Positions 11,901-23,546 of a DNA stretch of 64,000 nt are shown in pieces. The translations under genes and the position numbers were made by a program. The stretch comes from Lineus longissimus (taxonomy: Eukaryota > Nemertea > Pilidiophora > Heteronemertea > Lineidae), in the NCBI RefSeq assembly GCF_910592395.1, contig NC_088322.1:8925431-8989430 (forward strand). The letters are read 5' to 3'. The first letter of the stretch is position 1, and each line of letters begins with the position of its first letter. A model generated the notes under the pieces. It was not told the DNA's origin and searched no databases. It saw only the letters and a list, made by a program, of their open reading frames with translations.

Positions 11901-14104
11901 GGGGCAATACCCCATGGAAGTGCAGTATGGCACATTGTTGTTAATTATCTCTTTCGATATGTTATTGTCATTCACAAAATACATTGAGACATATCATTTT
12001 AGGCACATTGGTATTTTTTCTAGGTGGAGGTACTGAAAGGTCTCGTTTAGAATGAATCTTAAAGGGGGTATTTGGGTATATCGACAGCTATTGCCAGGTA
12101 GGCAAGATTATGTGAGCTTTTGAAAACGCCAGATGTCGCACGTTCACCAAACCCTGAGCCTGTTACGAAAATATAGTCTTGTATATACCGTAAAAAGACT
12201 GGTCAGCAAGCGAGGTTGTATCTACCAGCGCGCGAATGTGCAGGGGGCTCATAAATAGCGATTACAGAGTAGATGACGGAGTAGATTCTGGTTATATTTA
12301 ACGCAGGTTTGGGATCGGATGCATCCGAGTTGAGTGTTTTGTGGAATAGTTAGCGATGACGAATAAGACAATGTAATTTTCGAAATTCGAAAATGATGTG
12401 AGAAATAGATCAGAATGTGGTGCAGTTGCGTGTTAAAGCTATAAAATGATTATCTACGATTTCATTGAGTGGATTTGATGACATACGCCGTTCGTAAAAA
12501 AATTAAATTTGAAAATTTCCAACTGCGTAAATACGCACGGATATTTTTGACGTGGCAATGCGATGAGATGCGACCAGCTTGGCGTAAATACGCACGGAGT
12601 ATAAGTTTCAACATTGCCGTTCTGTAGATGTAAATACAAATATCACAAATACCAAGTTTGCATAAATGATAATTGCACGACGGCACAACTGTGAATAACT
12701 GCATTTCTATTTTCCTGACCACGATAAAATACGAACAGCGTACTGCTCTTAGGGAATTAATGACCATTAAGACTAAACTATCTAAGGTTTGGGTTTCAGG
12801 ACATGCAATCATCTCATGTCTTTGCCGTGTTATATACGATGTGAGCCGATATCTTGAGACCATTGGGAATGCAATCTTGCGAACACAATGTAACTCGCGT
12901 AGGCATTGGCTCGTTTTACATTATTGATAGGATGGATGAGGTTGCAGGTGCGATTCTCTTGGGTTGTTCACACTGGGCAGCAACTTGTCTCACTTGGTCA
13001 ATTCAAATTGACACAGGCTATTTGTAACAGTATATTGTATACTAGATACTGAAAACCGACAAGTTTCGCGAACATTTCTAAACACGTTTAAAAAAATCAA
13101 GATTTTTATTTTGGTGGATAAACGCATTTCTTTCGGATTTCAATTAATTTATTTCAATTTATTTATTTATTTTTTTCAATTTATTTATTTCAAAATATTC
13201 CACCGCAATTTTTATTTTTTGCGAATTCGGGTTATTCCGAAATCTGCGAAAATAAGACTAATCACCAATCATTAATCATTGATCACTGATCACTAATTAT
13301 ATTATATTATGTATATCGTGACCACACCATTATAGTATCAATATGGATCTTGTTGCTTTGGTTACGAATCTCTCCGGTAGAATGAGTTACCTGCAGAGAC
13401 TCCGGTTTCCTCCTTCAACGTGAATCACTTTCTGACCCATGACATTGTTGTTGTAACACAATATACACTCTTAGAAATGAGAGATTTTGAGCATTTGAAA
13501 AACCTTTCCGCGTTTTCCAGCCAAAATGAAATCACGGAGTGCAGGAGCCTTGCACTGAAAAGTTTCCTTGCCTAAGCTGTTGTCTTGTAGTTAGCACTCT
13601 AGATTCCCCTTTTGCGAGTTGTTATGGCTACATAAATGGTTGTTGCATGGTAACAGCTAACACATGTCTTCTCGAGTGTGTCTTCCTTACAATGCCTCAT
13701 TGTTTCCGATTGCCCGCTGCTTGGCTGCCGAGGGGAAAGGATGATAATAGGTTTTGAGTCAGCAGGTGGGAGACAAATCTACGAGATGATTGTCCTGCTT
13801 TATGTATAACAGGAATCGACATGTCAGTTGAATACAGTATATCTATTAGACATGTTAGATATGATGACGATGGCCATGTCAAGACATCACTCTTCTGACA
13901 CGTGAGGTAATACAGGTATCATAGGTCCATTAAAAAAACATCTCTCCTTCAGTGCAGAAAACAGCCGGAGCACACAATCAAGCACACGAATGCTATGATT
14001 GTATCACCGTACATTTAATTTACCTTACACTCTGTTGATGGACAATATTTATAATATTGTCACTACAAAATGGGTAAAATCTACACATTTGTTATGTAGA
14101 AAGC
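11901..14104. other. Non-coding stretch, AT-rich
   Basis: No supported gene. CGTAAATACGCACGGA occurs twice, at about 12526 and 12583. An ATTT/TTTA-rich low-complexity tract covers 13137-13190. The 133-codon minus-strand frame at 12462-12863 has no recognisable domain and spans the direct repeat, so it is not called. Confidence 0.45.
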
Positions 14105-14707
14105 AGTGTCACATCCTAATATGCTAAAGACAGAATTATGTCAACCAGCAGACGGAAGGGACAGCATCACAGCTACCCCATAAACAACAGACTGATTTGA
14201 CAATTAGCAAAGGGCAATGCAACAACCTGGGAGACGCAGTCATGACACACCAATGCAGAGAAAGGTGTCAGAACATCATCCTACCACGACAAGGATCTTG
14301 TAAAACCACTGATAGATTGATACCAACGAAAGAGTTCAGGACAGTGTCACAACCTGATATACCACCGGGTAAATGTGTCAGCTCAGTAGCTGCTCATTGA
14401 AACCCCAGATTGATTTCTGTGGAGACCGGGATGATAATAATGTAGTCCCAAAAGCGCATTGAGCAGGGAACCTGGAAATGCGCTATATAAGAACTCATAT
14501 ATTATTATTATTATTATTATAGCTCAGTACTCAGGACGGTGCTACGAGATCATCCTACTATACCGAGGATCGTGTAAACCACAGATGGATTGCTGCCAAC
14601 CAAAGAGTTCAGGACAGTGTTACAACCCGATAAACCATCGGTGGAATGATTTCACCCCTGTGCAACCAACTCGGCAGCCGGCGGTAGAAATACGTGAAAC
14701 AACCTAG
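14105..14707 (+). pseudogene. Decayed array of cysteine-rich coding repeats
   Basis: At least two, probably four, diverged tandem units of roughly 100-130 nt can be aligned. The best unit (14531-14650) reads with spacing CX10CX5CCX7C and continues open to a TAG at 14705-14707. The preceding unit (about 14260-14380) keeps the first CX10C (RCQNIILPRQGSC) and the SSGQC motif, but between them it has a one-base insertion after the second Cys codon and an in-frame TGA where the other unit has a Cys codon. More worn units with GQCNN and QCH motifs lie at 14105-14230. A retroposon at 14389-14520 interrupts the region. The spacing looks like a small disulfide-rich secreted module, but I do not recognise the family. 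The frameshift, stop and insertion indicate a pseudogene or relic; an intact downstream exon cannot be excluded. Confidence 0.5.
14389..14520 (+). mobile_element. 5'-truncated L2/CR1-type retroposon tail with 9-bp TSD
   Basis: The segment ends with AAAAGCGCATTGAGC, a short spacer and GGAAATGCGCTATATAA, followed by an (ATT)n tail. The words AGCGCATT and AATGCGCT form a stem. This stem plus ATATAA plus ATT repeats is the widespread 3' end of L2/CR1-like LINEs and the SINEs they mobilise. AGCTCAGTA lies directly before (14380-14388) and directly after (14521-14529), a clean 9-bp target-site duplication. Only 132 bp remain and no Pol III A/B boxes are visible, so it is 5' truncated. It inserted into the cysteine-rich repeat array. 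Confidence 0.8.
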
Positions 14708-15254
14708 ATAGTCCAAATAAATAACTACGGCAGCCTAGAATGGCAAAGATTACGAGCAAATGGAGTGTCCCCGATCACGACAATCTGCGTACGTAGCAGA
14801 GCTAAACATGACATGTAATCTCTTGAGAATTCTACACCATCAATCATCAGCAGAAACATCGATTTTGTGTGAATCTTGATCCATAATCTCCATCGATTTC
14901 CGTAAGATATCGACGCCACTGAATAAAAATGGCCGCCATCTTTTGCGTGCGATCAATATCAAGACGTCCCGTGACATTTGCCGCGGACAATAAAATAGTT
15001 ATTAGCAAGTGTGCTCTTAGGTGGAGAGGATAAAGACGAGTGTGCGGGACAACATGATTGTCGATAATATGGTGGCGTGTGTATGGATATATTATTGTAT
15101 GGATTCTTGATGAAGAGAAGGGAGCGAATGGGTCAGCGCCGATCAGAAATCAAGCTATGTTGTCCATTGGGTGTCAATACATTGGATACAATTGGTTAAT
15201 TGTATATCGTGACAACACGGTGTGTGTTTCTATTGAGTCGATAGCTTCGCTCAT
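14708..15254. other. Non-coding stretch, no supported gene
   Basis: No supported feature. A 121-codon frame at 15058-15423 starts with TTG and runs into the SINE downstream, so it is not a gene. Confidence 0.5.
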
Positions 15255-15425
15255 TTATTATTTTGGGCGATGTTTACTGTTGGAAGAAACCGAACAATCC
15301 GAGGGAAATTTACGCTGTCGAAGAGAGTCACCTCTCTATCACAGGGGTATACAGGGACCGAACTCGAGACCTCAGAGACGTACAGGCGCCGGGGTTTCCG
15401 ATGGGCAGCTCCGACAGCCCTAAAC
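15255..15425 (-). mobile_element. tRNA-derived SINE, copy 1
   Basis: On the minus strand a degenerate Pol III B box (GAGTTCGGTC, about 15356-15365) is followed by a conserved body: GACTCTCTTCGACAGC (complement of about 15314-15331) and GGTTTCTTCCAACAGTAAAC (complement of about 15272-15295). The same order and words occur at 44095-44290. The A-box region is worn. A Pol III-like head plus a shared core marks a SINE family; I cannot name it. No clear target duplication was found. Confidence 0.65.
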
Positions 15426-17206
15426 TAGGTGGTTTTCTGAATAATCCACAGTGTTTTTTTTAAAGAAATAATGTAGCACTGTAACGTTGAGAAAATCCCG
15501 ATGACTTAGACGTGTTCAGCCAGAGAGCTGAGGCATGAGAGAGATTTTTTTGTCCAGAGTGATGGAAACACCAACGATTTCATTTGTCGTCCCATCCCTA
15601 CCTTACCCAATAGTTCAATGATGCACTAGCCATCAAGCGGTGAGAAATTCAGACAACACTTTTTTGCCCGCAGAGTTGAGGCATGAAAAATGTTTTTCTA
15701 CAGAAAGATGGACACACTAGGGACTTTATAGTAATTTTGTTCTTTTATTGCAAACGAATAATCCCTTCCCTGCCTTACCCAATAGTTCAATTATTTCCAA
15801 TTATTCTTCAAGAAAAAGATGTTAGAATTCATTAGAAAAGCCCTCAGCACAAACAATATTTGCATGAAACACTTTAAAAAATCAGCAGCAGAATCATGTT
15901 TAAATTGGATGCAAAATTGAGCCAATTTAAGATAAACAAATCATTTTAGGTAAAGAAATTATAATGAGTTGATTTTCATTTAAAATGTCCTTGAGCATTT
16001 TAAACTCGTTAAATGTCAATTATTGAGTGTTATTGCCTCTTCTACGGAAGGTTTCGAAGGGGACGAGAAACTTGTGAAAATTCTTTTACAGTATTTTATC
16101 TGTCTTTTGACGTCACACATCTTCCGGACTGGCTTATGGCTGCTATGGGCATGATTGGTCGTGTGGTTCTCATAACCAAGGAACATCTTATATCTTTTAT
16201 TTTGTGGGCCTTTATAAGGGTCTTGTTCCCTTCAGTCAGAATGGTTCTGTAAGATAAAATGGTACAAGCCCTGGTAGAGTTATGGACACTCTAGTGTAGA
16301 AAATACCTTGCCTGGATGCACACAGGGGCTGCATACGCTTAAATACTGCGTCATGGGAGCCTCCGTGAGCAAAAAAAGATCGCAAAATTCATCTAATCTT
16401 TTGCTGAACTGTTAAGGCTTGATAGGTGTTAATACTGCTTGACAGCTCCAGTCGCTCTGGAACTGAACTGACACTGGCAATAATGGCAAAAAGCCATCTA
16501 AGTAACGGATAATCATTACTTCAAGAAATTTAATGCCTCTCAACAGGAAGTAGCTAAATTCGTTCATCCGGGAAAGAATTTTCTTTGGCGTATGTGACAG
16601 GGCTTGAAATTGATGGGAGTGGGTTATTTTCTTTCTAGATTTTGCAAACGTGAGGGATAAACCAGAAAGAAAGGTAGCAAGCAAGATTGAGGGATGTGTC
16701 AGACGGAGAGGGAGGTTTTTTTCTCGATCGATTAGCATTCGGATATGATATCGACCTACTCCAATGAACTCGGTGGCGATACTGGATCCACTCAGCCTAA
16801 ACAACCGAGCATGATAGTAGGCCTTTCGCAGCCATAAAAGGGGTGGGATACCTTGTCTGCTTGTCTCCTATTGTAATATGAAAAGTTCCACTGTAGCGTC
16901 ATGACTATTCATGACCATTACGTTGTTAACTCTTGAATAGATAGTGACCCCAGCCTTCGGCAAGAGGTAGACATTGTAGAGTCCATCGCAAGCTGTTTAT
17001 TATGTGTGGCCTGACAGCTACCAGGTACAAGGAGCCTCGGTTTTTCGCTACATTCGAAGGACGATAAAGCTATCCTAAATTTCAACTGATGTATTCGCTC
17101 CTGACACTCTTGGGGGCGGGGGTGCTACACTAGTTACTCTCCGCGCGACGGCGTAGTCGAATCTAAAACTTGAGAGGCAAGATGCACGAACGATGGTGAT
17201 GAGATA
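15426..17206. other. Non-coding stretch, no supported gene
   Basis: Short frames only. The 130-codon minus-strand frame at 16412-16804 shows no recognisable motif. TGACGTCAC at about 16109 is an isolated CRE-like word. GCCCGCAGAGTTGAGGCATGA at 15667 and CCAGAGAGCTGAGGCATGA at 15519 hint at a short, diverged direct duplication. Confidence 0.45.
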
Positions 17207-17662
17207 AACACTGCAGGTACCATCAGAAAGCTATAGCTTGCTTCTACGAGTCTGTGGCCTTGGGCCTCCTAGTGCCATTTGAAACACTGCATGTACCATC
17301 AGAAAGCTACAGCTCAGTTCTACGAGTCTGCGGCCTTGGGCCTCCTAGTGCCATTTGAAACACTGCATGTAACATCAGAAAGCTGCAGCTTACTTCTACG
17401 AGTCTGCGGCCTTGGGCCTCCTAGTGCCATTTGAAACACTGCATGTACCATCAGAAAGCTATAGCTTACTTCTACGAGTCTGCGGCCTTGGGCCTCCTTG
17501 TGCCATTTGAAACACTGCATGTACCATCAGAAAGCTATAGCTTAGTTCTACGAGTCTGCGGCCTTGGGCCTCCTAGTGCCATTTGAAACACTGCATGTAC
17601 CATCAGAGAGCTATAGCTTACTTCTACGAGTCTGCGGCCTTGGGCATCCTAGTGCCATTTGG
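17207..17662. repeat. 76-bp minisatellite, six copies
   Basis: CATCAGAAAGCTATAGCTT recurs at 17221, 17297, 17373, 17449, 17525 and 17601, exactly 76 bp apart. Copies differ by one to a few substitutions, with no indels. The unit contains CTACGAGTCTGCGGCCTTGG and CCATTTGAAACACTGCATGT. Because 76 is not a multiple of three, the frames it opens change from copy to copy and are not coding. A diverged, rearranged trace of the unit (GGCCTTGGGCCACC...CAATTTGGTG) continues to about 17825. Confidence 0.92.
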
Positions 17663-18665
17663 TGCCTCGGGCCCTCTGTGAAGAATACCACCGCACTGAC
17701 AATGCGCGCACGATTTTATTGCATACTATTAACCGTTGTGGAGGAGCCCAAACGCGTTAGATGTATGAATTTGCGGAAACATTGATTGCCGGGCCTTGGG
17801 CCACCCTAAGATCAATTTGGTGTATCGGACCCCCAAAGCACAGGACTAAGTAATAAATGATATTTCCCGCAGATATTTTCAAACTATCACGCCAGGATTG
17901 TGGAAGAGCTGCAGTTGTATGAATTTCTCTAAATCGTATCAATGTGATGATAATGCCTCGCAGCCCATCACAATGGGTAGCAATTCTAGACTGTATTCCA
18001 TGATTGATTGGTAAATAATATCCCAATTTATGCTTGGTAATATGAATATGACTGCGATCGCTGATTTAACGTTGCCCGGGCGCGATGTAACAAGGTTGTT
18101 CTTGGATCCTTGTTCGTGAACTACAATTATTGAAAGATCGGGTGTATGAGAAGTTAATATGAGTTACTTGCAAATGTTTTTGGTAAAGTGCCCCGCAGAT
18201 CGAAAGGCAATTTTTTTTCGCAATGCAAAAAAAATCGGTTCTTCGCGGAGATCATCTGCGACAAGAGTCTTCAAAATGCGATTTATCTAAAACACAGCGG
18301 TTGCAGTGGAGCAAGAGTATGTGACGCATCAAACCTGCAACATGTAACTTCATTTTATAGGTTTTCACTTCACACACCCTTCTCCGCACATCCTACTCTA
18401 CATATGACATTCAGAAAATTATGCTTATTGTAAGATATTGTCCACAAGAATGAGAACGCAGTATAACGACCTTCGCGCACAAGACATTGTCAGGGTGAAC
18501 GGATTTTTAAGATAGGCGACTTATCACTGTGAAGAACCCAGAGCGCTCCTCGCTCATGTCAGAGACAATTACCTCTTCAAGGTACTGCAGGCAGGTCCAA
18601 GTGCACTCTCGTATATTGTAGAAGAGTGCAAGAGGTTAAAGAGACCTGCGTATGCCAAGACAATA
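17663..18665. other. Non-coding stretch, no supported gene
   Basis: Contains the worn minisatellite trace to about 17825. Otherwise nothing is recognised on either strand. Confidence 0.5.
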
Positions 18666-19106
18666 CACTAGTAGGAGGCTTTTTCCGACATCTTAATGGT
18701 TTCGCTAACTTTTTCCCGATTTATCCGACAAAAATCCGACATTGTCCGACCTTTTCCTGAAAGATGAAATTTCTAAAAAAAAACTGTGAAAAATGTTAGG
18801 GCTTCCCAGAATAGGGCAGTAAAGATCAAAGGCCTATGTTGAATGGGGTTAATGAGGTGTAAGCCATACACTCAGCGTGATCCTTAGTGTAAATACTAAT
18901 TAGCTCACTTAATTAGGTCACCTCATTAGCCCCATTCAACATAGGCCTTTGAGCTGTAATGCCCTATTTTGGGAAGTCCAAATATTTTTCACAGGTTTTT
19001 TTAGAAATCCGACTTTTCAGGGAAAAGTCGGACAATGTCGTACACGTAAATTAGGAAAAAAAAGTTTGAGATCCGTTGAGAAGTCGGACGACGCCTCCTA
19101 CTAGTG
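18666..19106. mobile_element. Fold-back MITE, family A, copy 2 (most complete)
   Basis: This 441-bp element is bounded by the inverted termini CACTAGTAGGAGGC (18666-18679) and GCCTCCTACTAGTG (19093-19106). Arms of about 190-200 bp are near reverse complements: TCCGACAAAAATCCGACATTG on the left; CAACATAGGCCTTTGAGCTG with CCCTATTTTGGGAAG on the right, pairing with left-arm GGGCTTCCCAGAATAGGG and AAAGGCCTATGTTGAATG. There is no coding capacity. Target duplication is ambiguous because the ends are palindromic; TA is possible. It shares both arms with 5368-5783. Confidence 0.88.
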
Positions 19107-20103
19107 TTAATATGCTAAACATGAAGGGTTGATCTTTATGAGAATCTCCTTCAAAACATTGAGTCTATGATATTCATCCTAATGAGACCTGCTGACAGGT
19201 AAATGAGATCTAGAAGTCAATAAATTGTCTTTTGTGAGGAGCTGGTTGATTAATTAATTCCGGATCATGCACGACGGCATCCGAAAATCAATCAAAAACA
19301 AATGAGGAAAAGCCTATATTTAGGATAAACATACATGTATGTGGATCAGAAAGAGAAAAATCCATAATAGGGAGGATTGCATTTGAAATTAATTAGTAAT
19401 ATTTAAAGGTGAAATGTTTTCAAATGTCGCTCGCATTTCAGTCTCAATGAGTATTGGTCAAAGCAATAATCAATAGCAGTAGTTTGCACGCCATTTTGGA
19501 AAAAAACTAGTTTTTTTATTTATTTCCGAAGTTTCCAATTATTTGCCTTTATACTAATTCTTGGTCAAAGTGATAAGCGGAGATACATTTAAAGCCCGAT
19601 ACAAGATGATTTCGCATGACCAGCGTTTCAGTCAGCGTTTCAGTTTACATTTTTCTGGGCGGTGAAAATGAACCTTCTCATTTCCTGTTTAAAAGTCTGG
19701 CGCAAATCAGTTAGTTAGATTCAGCCTGGTGAACATGTGGACAATAGGCGCTGCAGTAGGGTTCCGTTCAAATACTCGCATATGATCTGGTGATGCATCA
19801 ATTACCTAGAGCTTTGATACTGACTGAAGCGCGGGAGGGGCATTATATTGCTCGTGCAAGGTTCGTTTTAAGCCGAATTCATATTCCGATGCAGATCACG
19901 TCGGCGACCAGATTTTGATCGCGCGTCGAACGCCGACGTTAAGCCTGGGCTAATTCTTTTAATCGGTGTCCAATTTTTTTATCCCCGTCTGATCGATGCC
20001 CTTAGTCGTTCGTCTTAGTACAAATTTAGCTTCATACTACCAATATCCCGGTCACATTACTTGCTACTTATCACACCCGATTAGTCCTTTTTTCTCTTTC
20101 CAG
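19107..20103. other. Non-coding stretch before a candidate acceptor
   Basis: No gene seen. The last 30 bases before 20104 form a strong polypyrimidine tract (CCTTTTTTCTCTTTCCAG). AGCGTTTCAGT occurs twice in tandem near 19622-19645. Confidence 0.45.
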
Positions 20104-20156
20104 GAACTGGCAGAGTCTTCTTGAGCAATTGTCATCAATCAAGTAGGATGCAAAAG
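20104..20156 (+). other. Candidate 53-nt exon (coding or 5' UTR)
   Basis: It is bounded by a strong acceptor (CCTTTTTTCTCTTTCCAG|G) and a strong donor (GCAAAAG|GTATGT). Two of the three frames contain stops; the third, entered after one base of a split codon, is open for 17 codons and leaves in phase 0. No start codon is evident upstream and no homology is recognised, so it may be a 5' UTR exon of a plus-strand gene. Most of it, including the donor, is duplicated 236 bp downstream. Confidence 0.3.
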
Positions 20157-20586
20157 GTATGTACTGCATCTTCGACGTCAGGCAAGGATCCACAGGAGAG
20201 GATACATTGTTGGCCGATCAAGTGATTTCATTGAGTTTTGCTCAAATCACAGGTCGATCCACCAATCAATCTAGTCTATTGCTGCTTGATCCACGTAGCA
20301 TAAAAATGTGCAATATTTTAGTTAGTGAGTTTTCACAAGCACGCGATTAGGTCTTCTTGAGCAATTGTCATCAATCAAGTAGGATGCAAAAGGTATGTAC
20401 TGCATCTTCGACGTCAGGCAAGGATCCACAGGAGAGGATACATTGTTGGCCGATCAAGTGATTTCATTGAGTTTTGCTCAAATCACAGGTCGATCCACCA
20501 ATCAATCTAGTCTATTGCTGCTTGATCCACGTAGCATAAAAATGTGCAATATTTTAGTTAGTGAGTTTTCACAAGCACGCGATTAG
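20115..20586. repeat. Perfect 236-bp tandem duplication
   Basis: Positions 20115-20350 are repeated at 20351-20586 with no difference that I can see, beginning GTCTTCTTGAGCAATTG and ending CAAGCACGCGATTAG. Each copy carries an identical 63-codon frame starting at an ATG that is really part of the splice-donor word GGTATGT, so I do not call it coding. Identity over 236 bp implies a very young duplication or an assembly artefact. Confidence 0.95.
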
Positions 20587-22258
20587 GTCCACACATCGTT
20601 TTGCGAATATTCATATCATGTTCGCGCATACGCGCTCAATGAGTCTTCACTGAATGTAGTCGCTGACCTAACCGGGCGATTGCGAAAGCTCACATATCTA
20701 ACTTATTTTCTCGCGGTTTAACACCAGTTGTAATCGTAAACAGATGAAATATCACAGTATTCAGGTACTGAGCATCAAACATTATTTTCTGCACGAGGAT
20801 TTGGATTGCAGATTACTCGTACACTGCATCAACGTGAATAATTAAGGATTGATAAAAACGCCATAAAAAATCATCAATTTGATTTCGTTATTCATCCTAT
20901 GAATACGATTAAAATCCGTTGCGGTGATTGGCTGTACTAGCTGGCTTCACAAATGCCCCGGGTAGATCTAAAGTCAGGCGAGAAACCGGAATGAATCGTT
21001 AACAGCAATTACACTTAATTTCGAGTGAAGGAATCATGGTGTATATCAACCGATGCATAGTATACATGTATGTTTGTTTTGATCGCTGATGCTTTTTCAG
21101 TGTTTTATATAAAACTGGAATTCCTGACAGTCATATGTAAGCTATGCACTGAGCAGCAGCCGCCGCCACGAACCAGTATGCTTCGTGAATGCGTATTGAC
21201 GGATAAAAGAAAACGCATTTTCGCGGAATTCTCGATTCCTCATTGTCACAGCAGGTCGGTTTCCTCCTGCTACGGCTGTTTCCGTTTACATGTAAAATGA
21301 GTTAAATCGACCAAGATGTAATTGTGGAGCTAAAATTACTTCTTTCTAAACACTTACACTGGGTTGAAACGACTCAAAAGTGGAACATTTTAATGAAAAA
21401 TATTCTATGGCATAATTTCATAGACCTAGCACAAAAACATTCTGCTTGGAGCGAAGAGCAATTGTTCAGCTATGGTGCCATTTCTGTTAGCAAGCCAACA
21501 GGTCTCCGAGGCCACACGGGGGCCCTTTCTTTATGTACAGCGTAATCGGATCCATTACTGCTGATGATAACGGGAAAGTTAATTTATCATCATGACTTCA
21601 CTGATGTAAGTAATACAACTATGATGTTCCAGGAAATATCACATTGGCTTCGGCCACAATTACAAAAGGCGCGCATCAAATTAGGTAAATGTGCAATGGG
21701 CTCTTTAAATCACTGGCTGGTCTCTGTGACCAGAATGCAAGTGCCTGCTCTCATTGCAATTCTACTAGATTAATGAGCCAAGGTGACCTTCCTTTGATGT
21801 CGGTTCCATTTATCAAATTAGTGAACGTTAGGGGAACCTGGGCCGGCGGTGATTGTGACTACTAACAGCAATTCCGTTGTTGAATTGGAATACAAAGTAC
21901 CTCTCGGTAGAACGTCTCTTCCTGAAGAGACTGCGTCTTTCCGGCTCGAGTCAGGTGATCCGCACATTCAAACCGGGCGTTTCCTTCTGACAGTATTCTG
22001 CTCAACGTTTGTAAACAATATGTAGACACGTTTGCGCACCTCCTTCTAGTGCGCCTCAGTGAGAAAATAAGCAATTTCATTATGAAAGGGCAAAATATCA
22101 AAAAGGATAATTAAAAAAAACGTCGTGGAATTCTGCCATCTTTGCGAAGCATTTTCCTGCACTAGGAATTCATTGACCTTTTGATGTCGACCATTCTCAT
22201 TCTGATTCTATTATTTTTTGAATCACCGCCAATGTTTTCTCGGAGACTCTCATTGAAC
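20587..22258. other. Non-coding stretch, no supported gene
   Basis: Several plus-strand frames of 69-76 codons (21070-21773) overlap end to end, but none shows a motif or convincing splice borders. No repeat was recognised. Confidence 0.4.
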
Positions 22259-22428
22259 CCGGTGTGACAGCGGATATAGTCCCCCTGGAGTCATAGTCCG
22301 GTATCATTGTATTTGACCAATTAAGCAGCATGATCTATTGTACCGCTAACCCTAACCAAAACATTTAGCAATGCGGGCTATTGTTACACGGACTATCAGC
22401 CCTAGGACTACTATCCCCGCCACACCGG
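22259..22428. mobile_element. Small fold-back MITE, family B
   Basis: The ends are CCGGTGTGACAGCGG (left) and CCCCGCCACACCGG (right). Arms of about 50 bp align as inverted repeats: left ATAGTCC...GAGTCATAGTCCGG...TCATTGTA and right CTATTGTTACACGGACTATCAGCCCTAGGACTACTATCC. The centre of about 60 bp includes CTAACCCTAACC. Total length is 170 bp with no coding content. No clear target duplication is visible. Confidence 0.65.
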
Positions 22429-23485
22429 TAATGGTGGATGTCGAGATGGCTCCTAACTAAGTTTGCAGTTCATCCATACGCAGTTAGATCTCAAAGTAGA
22501 TAATTAATGCAAATACATGTGTTCTTAACATTCAGGGCAAAATTATTGTTTCCATCAACAGGCGTACATGTACATATTCATTCCAAAGGGGTGCTGACAG
22601 TGCCAACTTAAGTCATGACACTAAATCTTGACAGCTCTATTCCATATCCATATAAAAGACATTTGACGCTCAAGAAAATCTCAAATGTAAACATAGCATC
22701 GATGTCTGACATTTTTAATATCGAATGTCGAGAAGTGATTTAGTTGGATGACACGATATTGAAACAGCCGCTATGCAAAATGACACTTCCAATTTGATTT
22801 TTTTGTCTCGAAGTCGTATCTTATGATCCGATTCATAGGAAAATCCGATTCACAGAAAATATCTAAGAATACGAAAAACGAAATCTGGATTGCTACCGAA
22901 AATAAAAAGAATGAAAAAAAATCAATCAGGCCAAATTTCCAATTTGGACATTTTTATGATGTTCAGATGTCATACAATCTGAACGGCTTTTGAGAAATTT
23001 GAATTGATGCAAGCACTCAGCAGGTTATCTTTTTCTGTGTCGTCTCTTGTCGAAACAGCTGAACGTCATATCTACGTATGGCCCAATGGCAGATATTATT
23101 GCAAAGGTCGAGGCAGTTAATGGGAAGGCACTGGGCGTACTTTTATCAACACGCAAAACGGCTGCTGGGATTTTAATTACAAGAGTGTAACTTGAAGTCT
23201 TCTTGCGATTTACTTTTAATTATATAATGTACATGTAGCATGAGCAAGTACAAGTATGATTATATGCTATATGCTGTATGCGACAGTGTTGATAACATGC
23301 AGGTCTAGTAAGATAAAAACTGATTGATGACAAATAAATAACAGAATGAATTGAAGACCCATTGTTAAATTAAGCTGTATATATGTTATACTAATAGCTG
23401 ACAGTTCCTACACTCTTCAGCTAATCGACCGAGAAAAAGCGTTTATAATATCCATGGTAACTTCTCTAATTTCTCTCTTTTACAG
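22429..23485. other. Non-coding stretch before a candidate acceptor
   Basis: No supported gene. It ends in a strong polypyrimidine tract and acceptor (CTCTAATTTCTCTCTTTTACAG). Confidence 0.45.
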
Positions 23486-23546
23486 CCGAGTCGCTGACGG
23501 GGTCAACTTCGTACCATACGACGTGACTAATACTAACGAATTATAG
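23486..23546 (+). CDS. Candidate terminal coding exon
   Basis: A strong acceptor (TTCTCTCTTTTACAG|C) precedes a frame that is open when the exon starts as the last base of a split codon. It encodes about 19 residues, including RVADGVNFVPYD, and ends with TAG at 23544-23546. The other two frames stop within a few codons. It does not join in an open frame to the candidate exon at 20104, so either an exon between them is unseen or they belong to different transcripts. No AATAAA follows closely. Function unknown. Confidence 0.25.

Noticed and set aside
12462-12863. 133-codon minus-strand frame
   Set aside because: No motif, AT-rich biased residues and overlap with a short direct repeat; consistent with chance.
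15058-15423. 121-codon plus-strand frame
   Set aside because: Starts at TTG and its second half is the antisense of a SINE.
17320-17520. 66-codon minus-strand frame
   Set aside because: Lies entirely in the 76-bp minisatellite, whose unit length is not a multiple of three.
17207-17662. CRISPR-like regular spacing
   Set aside because: The whole 76-bp unit is repeated with no unique spacers, and the DNA is eukaryotic.
20159-20586. Two identical 63-codon frames
   Set aside because: Their ATG is inside the splice-donor word GGTATGT and their identity is due to the tandem duplication.
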